Shown piece by piece: positions 41,024 through 48,638 of a stretch of 64,000 nucleotides of DNA. The translations under genes and the position numbers were made by a program. Origin of the DNA: Microsaccharimonas sp964523145 (lineage in GTDB: Bacteria; Patescibacteriota; Saccharimonadia; Saccharimonadales; Saccharimonadaceae). The DNA lies in assembly GCA_964523145.1 (NCBI GenBank), contig CAZFYB010000001.1:62001-126000 (forward strand), read 5' to 3'. The notes beneath the pieces are model-generated. The model did not search any database, was not told the origin of the DNA, and was given only the letters and a program-made list of their open reading frames with translations. Numbering within the stretch: the first letter of the stretch is position 1; every line of letters begins with the position of its first letter.

Positions 41024-41608
41024 ATGGCTGAAGTACAACGAAACAATAACAATCGTGGTGGACGCCGTGACCAAGCTCCGGCTGAGCCAAAACAGTTCGA
41101 AGAACTCGTTATTAACATCGACCGTGTCTCACGTGTAGTAAAAGGTGGGCGCCGTTTCCGCTTTAAGGCACTTGTTGTCGTAGGTGACCGCAAAAACAAG
41201 GTAGGTGTTGGTGTTGCCAAAGGTGCAGACGTGCAAAGCGCTGTGCAAAAAGCAACTGATGTCGCGAAAAAGACGATGATTACTATTCCTGTCGTAAATG
41301 AAACAATTCCTCATGACATCGAAATTAAGTTTTCTGGTGCGCGAGTACTCCTTAAGCCAGCTGCGCCTGGTACCGGTATTATTGCTGGTGGTGTGGTTCG
41401 TTCAATTATCGGTGTTACCGGTATTCGTAACCTTCTTTCTAAGTCACTTAACTCAACCAACAAGGTGAACATTGCGTATGCAACTGTTGAAGCACTTCGG
41501 AGCCTCGTACCTCGTGAAGAATGGTTAAATGCACCAAAGAAGAAAACTGCAAAACCAGCGGCTGAAAAAGCAGCTGAACCTGCAGCCGAAACAGTGGAGG
41601 CAAAATAA
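41024..41608 (+). CDS. rpsE: 30S ribosomal protein S5
   Basis: 194 residues from ATG 41024. RVVKGGRRFRFKALVVVGDR and GTGIIAGGVVRSIIGVTGIR are S5. A C-terminal Ala/Glu/Lys-rich tail is added. Its stop overlaps the rplO ATG directly: rpmD (L30), which lies here in most bacteria, is absent. Confidence 0.98.
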   Translation: MAEVQRNNNNRGGRRDQAPAEPKQFEELVINIDRVSRVVKGGRRFRFKALVVVGDRKNKVGVGVAKGADVQSAVQKATDVAKKTMITIPVVNETIPHDIEIKFSGARVLLKPAAPGTGIIAGGVVRSIIGVTGIRNLLSKSLNSTNKVNIAYATVEALRSLVPREEWLNAPKKKTAKPAAEKAAEPAAETVEAK

Positions 41609-42090
41609 TGACTAAATACAACGAACTTCAAATTGAAGCTAACAAAGATCGCAAGCGAGTTGGCCGTGGTATTGCTGCTGGACAAGGTAAAACTGCCGGT
41701 CGTGGTACAAAGGGTCAAGGCGCACGTACTGGTAAGAAGTTAGGTGTAATGTTTGCCGGTGGGCAACGTTCACTTACTGCTGCTGTGCCTAAGGCGCGTG
41801 GGTTTAAGAGCCTTCGTACTCCTGCTCAAGTAGTGTACCTTGATCACTTGAACGCTTTTGCCGGTAAAACAGTTGATCACTTCAGCTTGTTTGAGGCTGG
41901 TTACATTGCAACGCCTTTCCACACGGTTAAGATTATTAGCCGTGGTGAACTGAGCGAAAAGGTAACTCTTAAGGTTTCAGGTGCAAGTAAAAGTGTTGTT
42001 GCCGCTGTTGAAAAAGCTGGTGGAACATTCGAAAAGACTCCTGTGCCACTTCAAAAGAGCACAAAAGAAGCTGAAGCTACTGATAAGTAA
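41608..42090 (+). CDS. rplO: 50S ribosomal protein L15
   Basis: 160 residues; KRVGRGIAAGQGKTAGRGTK and GQGARTGKKLGVMFAGGQRS match L15's Gly-rich N-terminal extension. A terminator follows, so secY is transcribed separately here. Confidence 0.95.
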   Translation: MTKYNELQIEANKDRKRVGRGIAAGQGKTAGRGTKGQGARTGKKLGVMFAGGQRSLTAAVPKARGFKSLRTPAQVVYLDHLNAFAGKTVDHFSLFEAGYIATPFHTVKIISRGELSEKVTLKVSGASKSVVAAVEKAGGTFEKTPVPLQKSTKEAEATDK

Positions 42091-42104
42091 GCGAACTTTT
42101 TATA

Positions 42105-42138
42105 AAATAAGACCTCATAGTTGGGGTCTTATTTTTTA
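42105..42138 (+). terminator. Terminator of rplF-rplO
   Basis: AATAAGACC (42106-42114) pairs with GGTCTTATT (42125-42133), followed by TTTTT. Confidence 0.9.
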
Positions 42139-42198
42139 TTATGAAATTACATTACCCCTGTTGATGTTTACACATAAGCGGTATTATGTTTAAATCTA

Positions 42199-42227
42199 TT
42201 GACAATATGGCAATAAAGTAGTATAAT
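42199..42227 (+). promoter_or_regulatory. Perfect consensus promoter of the candidate ncRNA
   Basis: TTGACA (42199-42204), exactly 17 bp, TATAAT (42222-42227). Both hexamers match the sigma70 consensus with no mismatch, equalled in the window only at 61507-61535. Confidence 0.92.
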
Positions 42228-42233
42228 GAAAAC

Positions 42234-42470
42234 ATTCAATCAGACGGGGAGTCTGAGCGAAGACTGGGGAAGATGGAAAAACAGGGAATTGTTCACCGCG
42301 GATCGTGGGGAACGATCCCCCGTGTGAACCACCTTGAGCATGGCATGGGGATGCCTGAGTGCTCGAGAAAATATTCCCTTACCGGGGTTCCAGATATGAT
42401 GATGCCTTGCGCTCACTCTGTCTGGAACTCCGGTTCCACCCAAGCCACTCAGAAATGAGTGGCTATTTTC
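42234..42470 (+). ncRNA. Candidate structured ncRNA (~237 nt) between rplO and secY
   Basis: Delimited by a perfect promoter and a terminator. Predicted pairing: CAGAC/GTCTG (42241-42255); AGGGAAT/ATTCCCT (42283-42289 with 42373-42379) closing two arms, GTTCAC/GTGAAC capped by GGATCGT/ACGATCC, and TTGAGCA/TGCTCGA capped by GGCAT/ATGCC; then CCGGGGTTCCAGA (42382-42394) with TCTGGAACTCCGG (42421-42433), one G-U pair. GGGGA occurs four times (42246, 42266, 42307, 42347), three of them at hairpin tips. It is not tmRNA, RNase P RNA, SRP RNA or 6S RNA by their signatures. Loop-borne GGA repeats recall CsrA-type sponge RNAs; that is inference. Confidence 0.75.
42443..42470 (+). terminator. Terminator of the candidate ncRNA
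   Basis: AGCCACTCA-GAAA-TGAGTGGCT followed by ATTTTC. Confidence 0.88.
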
Positions 42471-42554
42471 ATGCTCAGTTATAGCTAACACTATAGTTTG
42501 TGTAGTATAATCAGAAGCAATTGCCATTAACTTTGGGGTAGACAGAAAAGACTG

Positions 42555-43967
42555 ATGAACTGGAAAAATATATTTAAATCACTCAAAAACCGTGATATGC
42601 AAAAACGGCTCTTAATTGTACTCGGTATTATCGTAGTATACCGATTACTTTCACACGTTCCTGTGCCACTCGCCGAGCCAACACAACTTCGTGAAGTTAT
42701 TAATAGTGTTATTGGCGGAACCGACTTTGGTGGGTTCTTGAACCTCCTATCTGGTGGAGCTTTGGCGAGCTTTTCTATTGTTCTGGTAGGGTTAACACCT
42801 TTCATTACCGCATCAATTATTACCCAGCTTCTCACTAAGGCTATTCCACGGCTTGAAGAGCTCCATAAAGATGGTGAATCTGGTCGCCGTAAAATTAATC
42901 AATGGACGCGTTTTATGACGATCCCATTGGCTATCGTGCAATCCATCGCCTTTATATTCATCTTACGTCAAACAGTTCTAGCAGGTAATACCACTGTTCT
43001 AGCTGACCCTACCGCTATTGAGTGGGTGGTTGCTATTACCGCGATGTCTGCCGGCGCAATCCTGCTTATGTGGCTTGGTGAGCTGATTACCGAACAGGGC
43101 GTGGGAAATGGTATTAGCTTACTGATTTTCGCTGGTATTATCAGCCAATTACCTTCAATGTTTTCGACTATTGGTGGTTCGTTATTCGCCCCTACGAACG
43201 GTGGCATGAACGTATTTAACTGGTTCACGATACCGATCGACCCCTTAACCTTCTGGGTCTTGCTGGCGCTGCTGGTGGCGTCAACGGCTATGCTGTACTT
43301 CCTGGTAAAGATTAACGAAGCCCAGCGAGTTATTACTGTAAACTATGCGAAGCGTGTGCAGGGTAATAGTAGTTATGGTGGTATTAAAAGCATCCTTCCT
43401 GTTAAGTTGATCGCAGCCGGCGTTATCCCCGTGATCTTCGCGGTAGCCTTTCTGTCGTTACCAGCTTTCTTGGGCCAGGTGCTTAAAGCGACCGGTAACC
43501 CTGATTACCTCGAATTTGCGAATAACCTTATCGTTTGGTTCCAAGCGCCTAACCCAGGGGCCTTTACCGGTGCTGAGTGGCAAGCATTTGTGTATCCAGC
43601 GGCGTACTTTGTGCTAGTAATCTTCTTTACGTACTTTTATACCGGTATCGTGTTTAACTCGAACGAGATTTCTGAAAACCTACAAAAGCAAGGTGGCTTT
43701 ATCGAAGGAGTTCGACCAGGTAAGCAAACCGAAAAGTACCTCTCGACAACAGTGAACCGATTGATCTTGTTTGGATCGTTAGTACTCGGGTTAATTGCAG
43801 TCAGCCCGTTCATTGCCGAATACCTGCTGTATCACATTGCCGGAGTTACCGGCACAAACCTTTCTATTGGTGGTACCGGGCTTTTGATTGTTGTTTCTGT
43901 AGCACTTGAAGCATTACGCCAGATAAACTCGCGTGCGCTGATGGTTACCTACGATGACTATCAATAA
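42555..43967 (+). CDS. secY: Preprotein translocase subunit SecY
   Basis: 470-residue, ten-helix channel of the Sec translocase in the cytoplasmic membrane. Typical pieces: VLVGLTPFITASIITQLLTK in TM2, EQGVGNGISLLIFAGIIS in TM4-5, the cytoplasmic loop KRVQGNSSYGGIKSILPVKL, and the C-terminal RPGKQTEKYLSTTVNRL. A TATAAT lies at 42506-42511. In most spc operons adk and map follow; here they are missing and a small orphan gene lies before infA. Confidence 0.97.
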   Translation: MNWKNIFKSLKNRDMQKRLLIVLGIIVVYRLLSHVPVPLAEPTQLREVINSVIGGTDFGGFLNLLSGGALASFSIVLVGLTPFITASIITQLLTKAIPRLEELHKDGESGRRKINQWTRFMTIPLAIVQSIAFIFILRQTVLAGNTTVLADPTAIEWVVAITAMSAGAILLMWLGELITEQGVGNGISLLIFAGIISQLPSMFSTIGGSLFAPTNGGMNVFNWFTIPIDPLTFWVLLALLVASTAMLYFLVKINEAQRVITVNYAKRVQGNSSYGGIKSILPVKLIAAGVIPVIFAVAFLSLPAFLGQVLKATGNPDYLEFANNLIVWFQAPNPGAFTGAEWQAFVYPAAYFVLVIFFTYFYTGIVFNSNEISENLQKQGGFIEGVRPGKQTEKYLSTTVNRLILFGSLVLGLIAVSPFIAEYLLYHIAGVTGTNLSIGGTGLLIVVSVALEALRQINSRALMVTYDDYQ

Positions 43968-44036
43968 TATCTTGTTTATGGTATAATATATTCTGTTCAT
44001 CACCGTGATGACACATGGCAGAAAGTTGGTTCGAAC

Positions 44037-44339
44037 GTGCTCAGTGAAGCAGTCGCCTCAAACCTTTCACGGCTAAAAGGAATTTTAGCCACAAACGTGA
44101 AGGCTGGATCGGCGCGGCGAGGCATGGTGTTTCAGGAATGGGCACATGAAAATACCTCAACGCTGCTGAACCCGGCACTCACCCAGATGGCGCTTCGTGA
44201 GATCGAAAGCGAAGACCTCGGTGTGCTGGTCAAGGAAGTCAACAAGCAGTTGGTTGACGCCGGCGAGCACCGCCTGAAGGCGAAGCACTCGATCGATGAC
44301 AAGTCCAAGCAGCCCATCATCATCGTTTACCTCCCGTAA
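44037..44339 (+). CDS. GC-rich orphan protein (100 aa) between secY and infA
   Basis: No family recognised. A soluble, helical, basic protein (SRLKGILATNVKAGSARRG; LREIESEDLGVLVKEVNKQL). Start is GTG 44037; an extended -10 (TGGTATAAT, TATAAT at 43982-43987) precedes a ~43-base leader with the palindrome TCATCA-CCG-TGATGA and GAAAG. GC is well above that of secY and infA. A hairpin (GGTAGGGCA/TGCCCCTACC, one bulge, 44355-44386) follows. It has the same build as the other GC-rich single-gene units of this window. Confidence 0.55.
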   Translation: MLSEAVASNLSRLKGILATNVKAGSARRGMVFQEWAHENTSTLLNPALTQMALREIESEDLGVLVKEVNKQLVDAGEHRLKAKHSIDDKSKQPIIIVYLP

Positions 44340-44354
44340 TTGGGAGCGCAGAAC

Positions 44355-44386
44355 GGTAGGGCACGAATCAACTTTCTGCCCCTACC
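44355..44386 (+). terminator. Hairpin after the 100-aa GC-rich ORF
   Basis: GGTAGGGCA pairs with TGCCCCTACC with one bulge; no T run follows, so termination is uncertain. The rest of 44340-44576 holds no convincing gene, only promoters for infA. Confidence 0.5.
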
Positions 44387-44448
44387 TCTAAGTCGCAAAG
44401 CGTATTTGCTGTTTAGAAGTAGGTGCTATAGGGGTGCACGGAGGGAGC

Positions 44449-44561
44449 TTGACGATTCCGCTTGTTTTGCTAGAATAGAGCTACAACCTATCACTCCTCA
44501 AAAATATATGGGGATGATATTCTTGAAAACGCTTTACGGCAACCACTTTTTGGTGTATAAT
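44449..44561 (+). promoter_or_regulatory. Two candidate promoters upstream of infA
   Basis: Distal: TTGACG (44449-44454), 16 bp, TAGAAT (44471-44476). Proximal: TTTACG (44533-44538), 17 bp, TATAAT (44556-44561). The proximal start would lie about nine bases before the infA ATG. Confidence 0.65.
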
Positions 44562-44576
44562 TCACTACTGTAACTT

Positions 44577-44807
44577 ATGGCTAGTTCTAAAGAGGTAATC
44601 AAAATGAAAGGTAAGGTGGTGGAAGCACTGCCTAATACTCAATTTAAGGTTGAACTCGAGAACGGTCTAAGCATCATCGCGCACATTAGCGGAAAAATGC
44701 GTAAAAACTATATCCGCCTTGTGCCCGCTGATATGGTGGACGTTGAGATGACCCCTTACGATCTTACTAAGGGAAGAATCACGTATCGCCACAAGGATCA
44801 AATTTAA
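44577..44807 (+). CDS. infA: Translation initiation factor IF-1
   Basis: 76 residues; an OB fold with KMKGKVVEALPNTQFKVELE, then ISGKMRKNYIRLVPADMVDV and the C-terminal GRITYRHK. IF-1 binds the A site of the 30S subunit at initiation. It starts the rpmJ-rpsM-rpsK-rpsD-rpoA-rplQ run. Confidence 0.97.
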   Translation: MASSKEVIKMKGKVVEALPNTQFKVELENGLSIIAHISGKMRKNYIRLVPADMVDVEMTPYDLTKGRITYRHKDQI

Positions 44808-44824
44808 CTGGAGGAATTGCGCTC

Positions 44825-44941
44825 ATGAAAGTTCGTGCGAGTGTCAAGAAAATCAGTCCAGATGACCAGTTGATTCGCCGTAAAGGCCGATTAACAGTTA
44901 TCAACAAGAAAAAACCTAAGAATAAGCAAAGGCAGGGTTAA
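44825..44941 (+). CDS. rpmJ: 50S ribosomal protein L36 (zinc-free form)
   Basis: 38 residues: MKVRASVKKISPDDQLIRRK, then GRLTVINKKKPKNKQRQG. The frame, the N-terminus MKVRASVKKI and the C-terminus KQRQG are L36. The three Cys and the His that bind zinc in the common form are replaced (S, D, N, K). GGAGG lies eight bases before the ATG. It sits between infA and rpsM, its normal place. Confidence 0.95.
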   Translation: MKVRASVKKISPDDQLIRRKGRLTVINKKKPKNKQRQG

Positions 44942-44943
44942 GC

Positions 44944-45330
44944 ATGGCTCGAATCGCTGGGGTAGTAATACCCGCAGAGAAGCAAGTTCAGATCGCATTG
45001 ACGTATATTTACGGCATCGGTCCGAAGTTTGCATCGACCATCCTTGCGGCGGCTAGTATCGAGCCGACCACTCGGGTGAAGGATCTCACCGAGGCTGAAG
45101 AACAACGACTACGTGAAGTTATAGATCGTGACTACACCGTAGAAGGCGACCTCCAGCGTCAGGTAACAAACAATATTAAACGACTTAAGGACATTAACGC
45201 CTACCGTGGTCTCCGACACAAATCGGGTCTTCCGGTAAACGGCCAGCGTACACGTACGAATGCACGAACTCGTAAGGGTCGCGCTATCGCCGTTGGTGGT
45301 GCACAACCTAAGTCAGCAAGTAAGACCTAG
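44944..45330 (+). CDS. rpsM: 30S ribosomal protein S13
   Basis: 128 residues; MARIAGVVIPAEKQVQIALT start and C-terminal GLPVNGQRTRTNARTRKGRA. Contacts the 50S subunit and P-site tRNA. Two bases after rpmJ. Confidence 0.98.
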   Translation: MARIAGVVIPAEKQVQIALTYIYGIGPKFASTILAAASIEPTTRVKDLTEAEEQRLREVIDRDYTVEGDLQRQVTNNIKRLKDINAYRGLRHKSGLPVNGQRTRTNARTRKGRAIAVGGAQPKSASKT

Positions 45331-45341
45331 AAAGGAATACG

Positions 45342-45728
45342 ATGGCAGATTCAACTTCAAGTAAAAAGAAGCAAAAGCGATCAGTTCCTTCTGGTCAGCT
45401 ACACGTTCAAGCAACATTTAATAACACTATTATCAGCTTTTCTGATAAAAAAGGTAACGTTATCGCTCAAAGTAGCGCTGGCGCAACTGGATTCCGTGGA
45501 AGCAAAAAGGGTACTGCCTATGCAGCCCAAGTTGCTGCCGAAAAAGCGGCTGAAACGGCAAAGGGCTTTGGCCTTAAGTCAGTTGATGTGTTTATTAAAG
45601 GTGTTGGTCAAGGCCGAGATGCCGCAGTTCGCGCATTAAACGGTTTTGACATTAGCATTGATAGTATTAAAGAAGTAACCGGGGTTCCACATGGTGGTGT
45701 TCGACCTCGAAAGGTACGTAGGGGATAA
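45342..45728 (+). CDS. rpsK: 30S ribosomal protein S11
   Basis: 128 residues; VQATFNNTIISFSDKKGNVI, SSAGATGFRGSKKGTAYAAQ, and C-terminal VPHGGVRPRKVRRG. Confidence 0.98.
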   Translation: MADSTSSKKKQKRSVPSGQLHVQATFNNTIISFSDKKGNVIAQSSAGATGFRGSKKGTAYAAQVAAEKAAETAKGFGLKSVDVFIKGVGQGRDAAVRALNGFDISIDSIKEVTGVPHGGVRPRKVRRG

Positions 45729-45731
45729 TTT

Positions 45732-46349
45732 ATGGCACGAGATGTTTCACCTATCGTTAAACAGAGCCGCCGTGAGGGTTACGCCCTTCACCCTAAAGCT
45801 CACAAGATCATGGCCCGCAAAAGCGGTATCCCAGGTCAACACGCGAACGGTCGCCAAGGTAAGCCAAGTCTTTACCTTACGCAACTTCGTGAAAAGCAAA
45901 AGGTTCGCCGAACATACGGTCTTTTGGAAAAGCAATTCGCTAAGCTTATGAACGAGGCAACTCGTCAAGAGGGCCTAGCGGGTGAAAACCTCCTTCGTAT
46001 GCTCGAGCAACGCCTCGACAACGCCGTATATCGTGCTGGTTTTGCGACTAGCCGTCGTGCTGCTCGTCAGCTCGTTGGTCATGGCCACTTCATTCTTAAT
46101 GGACGCCGCGTTGACATCCCTTCAATCCGCCTAAAAGCCGGTGATGAGCTTGTCGTTCGTCCAAAAAGTGCTAAATCAGGTTACTTTACTCAGCTCGATG
46201 AGGTTGTTAAGGGAAGCACTCAAGGTGTACTTAGCTGGCTTAAGAGCGATGCAAAGAAAATGACGATTTCAGTGACTGGTGCGCCAAAGCGTGAAGAAGC
46301 AGAAGCAGAAATTAACGAACAATTAATTGTTGAGTACTACTCACGATAG
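45732..46349 (+). CDS. rpsD: 30S ribosomal protein S4
   Basis: 205 residues; YGLLEKQFAKLMNEATRQEG followed by the S4 RNA-binding domain (RLDNAVYRAGFATSRRAARQ, HGHFILNGRRVDIPS). The N-terminal zinc-ribbon Cys of some S4 proteins are not present. Confidence 0.97.
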   Translation: MARDVSPIVKQSRREGYALHPKAHKIMARKSGIPGQHANGRQGKPSLYLTQLREKQKVRRTYGLLEKQFAKLMNEATRQEGLAGENLLRMLEQRLDNAVYRAGFATSRRAARQLVGHGHFILNGRRVDIPSIRLKAGDELVVRPKSAKSGYFTQLDEVVKGSTQGVLSWLKSDAKKMTISVTGAPKREEAEAEINEQLIVEYYSR

Positions 46350-46368
46350 GGTAAGAGGAGATTTAAAT

Positions 46369-47292
46369 ATGACAAAAGTTATTCACAACCCAGCACTCGC
46401 TAGCGTAGAAGAGAACAGCGCAAATAGTGCATCGTTCGTTATCGAGCCTCTGCAAGCCGGTTACGGCAACACACTAGGTAACAGCCTTCGCCGCGTATTA
46501 CTTTCAAGCATTAAGGGTGGCGCTATTGTTGCCTTCCGCGTTGAAGGTGCAAGCCACGAATTTACCACCGTTCCAGGTGTTAAAGAAGACGTTGTTGACA
46601 TGATGCTGAACCTAAAGAACGTTCGCGTGAAGGTTTCTTCAGACGAGCCAATCGAAGTTCGCCTTGAGAAAAAAGGTGCAGGTGTTATTACTGCAGCCGA
46701 CATTAAAACAACTGCTGACGTAGAAGTTATCAACCCAGAGCAAGTTATTGCTACTATTGATGACCCGAAAAAGTCGATTGTTATGGACATTGTTATTGAA
46801 TCAGGTCGTGGTTACCAAACCATCGAAGATTCAAGTGTAAACCGTCTTCACAGCGACATGATCGCTATCGATGCAGTATTTAGCCCAGTACTTCGTGTAC
46901 GTTACAAGGTTGACTCAACTCGTGTTGGTCAAGAAACTAACCTCGACAAGTTGCAATTAAATGTTGAAACTGACGGCACAATGAGCCCACGTGAAGCATT
47001 TGAAGAAGCAGCAGCGATTTTGGTTAACCAATACACTGCTCTTGCTGGCAGCACAACTGTTGAAGCGGCACCAGCACTTGGTCAAGATTTAGTTGACGAA
47101 ACCGGTGAGCTCAACACTCCAATCGAAGAGTTAAACCTTAGCGCTCGTACTGCGAACGCCCTTATTAACAACGAAATCCGCACTGTTCGTGACCTCGTCA
47201 CCCTCAGTGAGCAAGATCTTCGTGAGCTTAAGGGATTCGGTAGCAAAGCGCTTGATGAAGTCAAAGATAAATTGGCAGAATTGGACGTCTAG
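46369..47292 (+). CDS. rpoA: DNA-directed RNA polymerase alpha subunit
   Basis: 307 residues from ATG 46369 (AAGAGGAG upstream). N-terminal domain: GYGNTLGNSLRRVLLSSIKG and HEFTTVPGVKEDVVDMMLNL. C-terminal helix-hairpin-helix domain: LSARTANALINNEIRTVRDL and LKGFGSKALDEVKDKL, which binds UP elements and activators. Classic rpsD-rpoA-rplQ order. Confidence 0.98.
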   Translation: MTKVIHNPALASVEENSANSASFVIEPLQAGYGNTLGNSLRRVLLSSIKGGAIVAFRVEGASHEFTTVPGVKEDVVDMMLNLKNVRVKVSSDEPIEVRLEKKGAGVITAADIKTTADVEVINPEQVIATIDDPKKSIVMDIVIESGRGYQTIEDSSVNRLHSDMIAIDAVFSPVLRVRYKVDSTRVGQETNLDKLQLNVETDGTMSPREAFEEAAAILVNQYTALAGSTTVEAAPALGQDLVDETGELNTPIEELNLSARTANALINNEIRTVRDLVTLSEQDLRELKGFGSKALDEVKDKLAELDV

Positions 47293-47295
47293 ATT

Positions 47296-47703
47296 ATGCA
47301 CCGACACGGATATAAAGGACGAAAGTTTAGCCGCGAACGCGATCAGCGCCGTGCTCTTCTTAAAGGTTTGGCAACAAGCCTCGTAGAACACGGAAAGATT
47401 GAAACAACGCTTCCAAAAGCTAAAGAACTCGTCCGCTACATTGAAAAACTCGTTACTAAAGCTAAAAAAGGTGACTTAGCTAACCGCCGCCGCGTTATTG
47501 CTGGTTTAAGTACTCAAGCTGCTGCTTTCCGTCTTGTTGACGTCATTGCACCGCAACTTGCTGGCCGAACCAGCGGGCACGTTCGTGTTGAACGAACTCG
47601 CCTACGCCTTGGTGATGGCGCGCAAATGGCAACTATTGCTTTCGTTGATGAAATCAAAGAAGTTACCAAGCCTGCTAGTGTTGCCGCAAAGGAGACCAAA
47701 TAA
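47296..47703 (+). CDS. rplQ: 50S ribosomal protein L17
   Basis: 135 residues; MHRHGYKGRKFSRERDQRRA and LVEHGKIETTLPKAKELVRY. The usual L17 start. Stop overlaps the rplM ATG. Confidence 0.97.
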   Translation: MHRHGYKGRKFSRERDQRRALLKGLATSLVEHGKIETTLPKAKELVRYIEKLVTKAKKGDLANRRRVIAGLSTQAAAFRLVDVIAPQLAGRTSGHVRVERTRLRLGDGAQMATIAFVDEIKEVTKPASVAAKETK

Positions 47704-48146
47704 TGGCTATCAACGCTAAAACATTTAGTCAAAAGCCAGCTGACGTTACTCGTGAGTGGTTCCTTATTGACGCCTCAGAAGCACCGTTAGGCCGTATTGC
47801 AACTATCATTGCTGACAAGCTTATCGGTAAATCAAAACCAACCTACACTCCTCATGTTGATGGTGGCGACTATGTTGTTGTTATCAACGCCGAGAACACC
47901 GTAGTAACTGGTGACAAAGAAACTGGAAAGGTATATTACCGACACAGTGGATTCCCTGGTGGAATTAGCCAAGCAACTGTTAAGGATGTGCGTGCGAAAC
48001 ACCCAGAGCGAATTATTGAAGCAGCAGTAAAGGGAATGGTACCACGTAACAAGCTCGCAGCTGGTCGTTTGAACCGTCTGAAGGTATTTGTTGGTGAAAA
48101 CCACGCTCATACTGCACAAACTCCTAAGAAAGTTGAGGTGAAGTAA
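47703..48146 (+). CDS. rplM: 50S ribosomal protein L13
   Basis: 147 residues; REWFLIDASEAPLGRIATII, then GDYVVVINAENTVVTGDKE and VKGMVPRNKLAAGRLNRLKV. Confidence 0.98.
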   Translation: MAINAKTFSQKPADVTREWFLIDASEAPLGRIATIIADKLIGKSKPTYTPHVDGGDYVVVINAENTVVTGDKETGKVYYRHSGFPGGISQATVKDVRAKHPERIIEAAVKGMVPRNKLAAGRLNRLKVFVGENHAHTAQTPKKVEVK

Positions 48147-48147
48147 T

Positions 48148-48546
48148 ATGGCTGACGCTACTTATTTCTACGGCCTCGGACGACGCAAGAGTGCAACTGC
48201 CCGTGCGCGACTTTACAAGGGTAAAGGCAATCTTACTATCAACGACAAGCCGGCTGCTGAATACTTTTCAGACAACAAAACGCACCTCGCTGAAGTAACT
48301 GACCCACTTGCACTAGTAAACAAGCAAAAAGACTATGACGTGACTATTCGCGTTCAAGGTGGTGGTGTTGCTGGTCAAGTCGATGCAATTAAACTTGCTA
48401 TCGCCAAGGCGCTTACAACAGCTCACTCTGACCTTCGTTCGACGCTGAAGAAGGGCGAAATGCTCAAACGTGACTCACGCGAAAAAGAACGCAAGAAATA
48501 TGGACTTCGTTCAGCTCGCAAGCGCGAACAATTCTCGAAGCGTTAA
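48148..48546 (+). CDS. rpsI: 30S ribosomal protein S9
   Basis: 132 residues; YFYGLGRRKSATARARLYKG and the C-terminal KKYGLRSARKREQFSKR whose terminal Lys-Arg contacts P-site tRNA. Last gene of the cluster, ends at a terminator. Confidence 0.98.
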   Translation: MADATYFYGLGRRKSATARARLYKGKGNLTINDKPAAEYFSDNKTHLAEVTDPLALVNKQKDYDVTIRVQGGGVAGQVDAIKLAIAKALTTAHSDLRSTLKKGEMLKRDSREKERKKYGLRSARKREQFSKR

Positions 48547-48565
48547 TACGCAATGCATTGGTAAA

Positions 48566-48592
48566 GCACCTCCAACGCGGAGGTGTTTTATT
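48566..48592 (+). terminator. Terminator of rplM-rpsI
   Basis: CACCTCC-AACGC-GGAGGTG followed by TTTTATT. Confidence 0.88.
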
Positions 48593-48638
48593 ATTGCACG
48601 ATGCTATACTAAAGGTAATACACAAAGAAAGGTAACGC

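Noticed and set aside
42234..42470. tmRNA, RNase P RNA, SRP RNA, 6S RNA or T-box identity for the candidate RNA
   Set aside because: No tRNA-like ends or tag frame, no RNase P core motif, no SRP GGAA-loop domain, not a single long bulged hairpin, and no T-box AGGGTGG sequence.
42240..42527. Open frames on both strands over the rplO-secY gap
   Set aside because: The region is explained by strong RNA helices between a promoter and a terminator; the proteins have no plausible features and no ribosome binding site.
44340..44573. 77-residue open frame upstream of infA
   Set aside because: It spans two promoters and a hairpin, begins without a ribosome binding site, and its protein has no coherent features.
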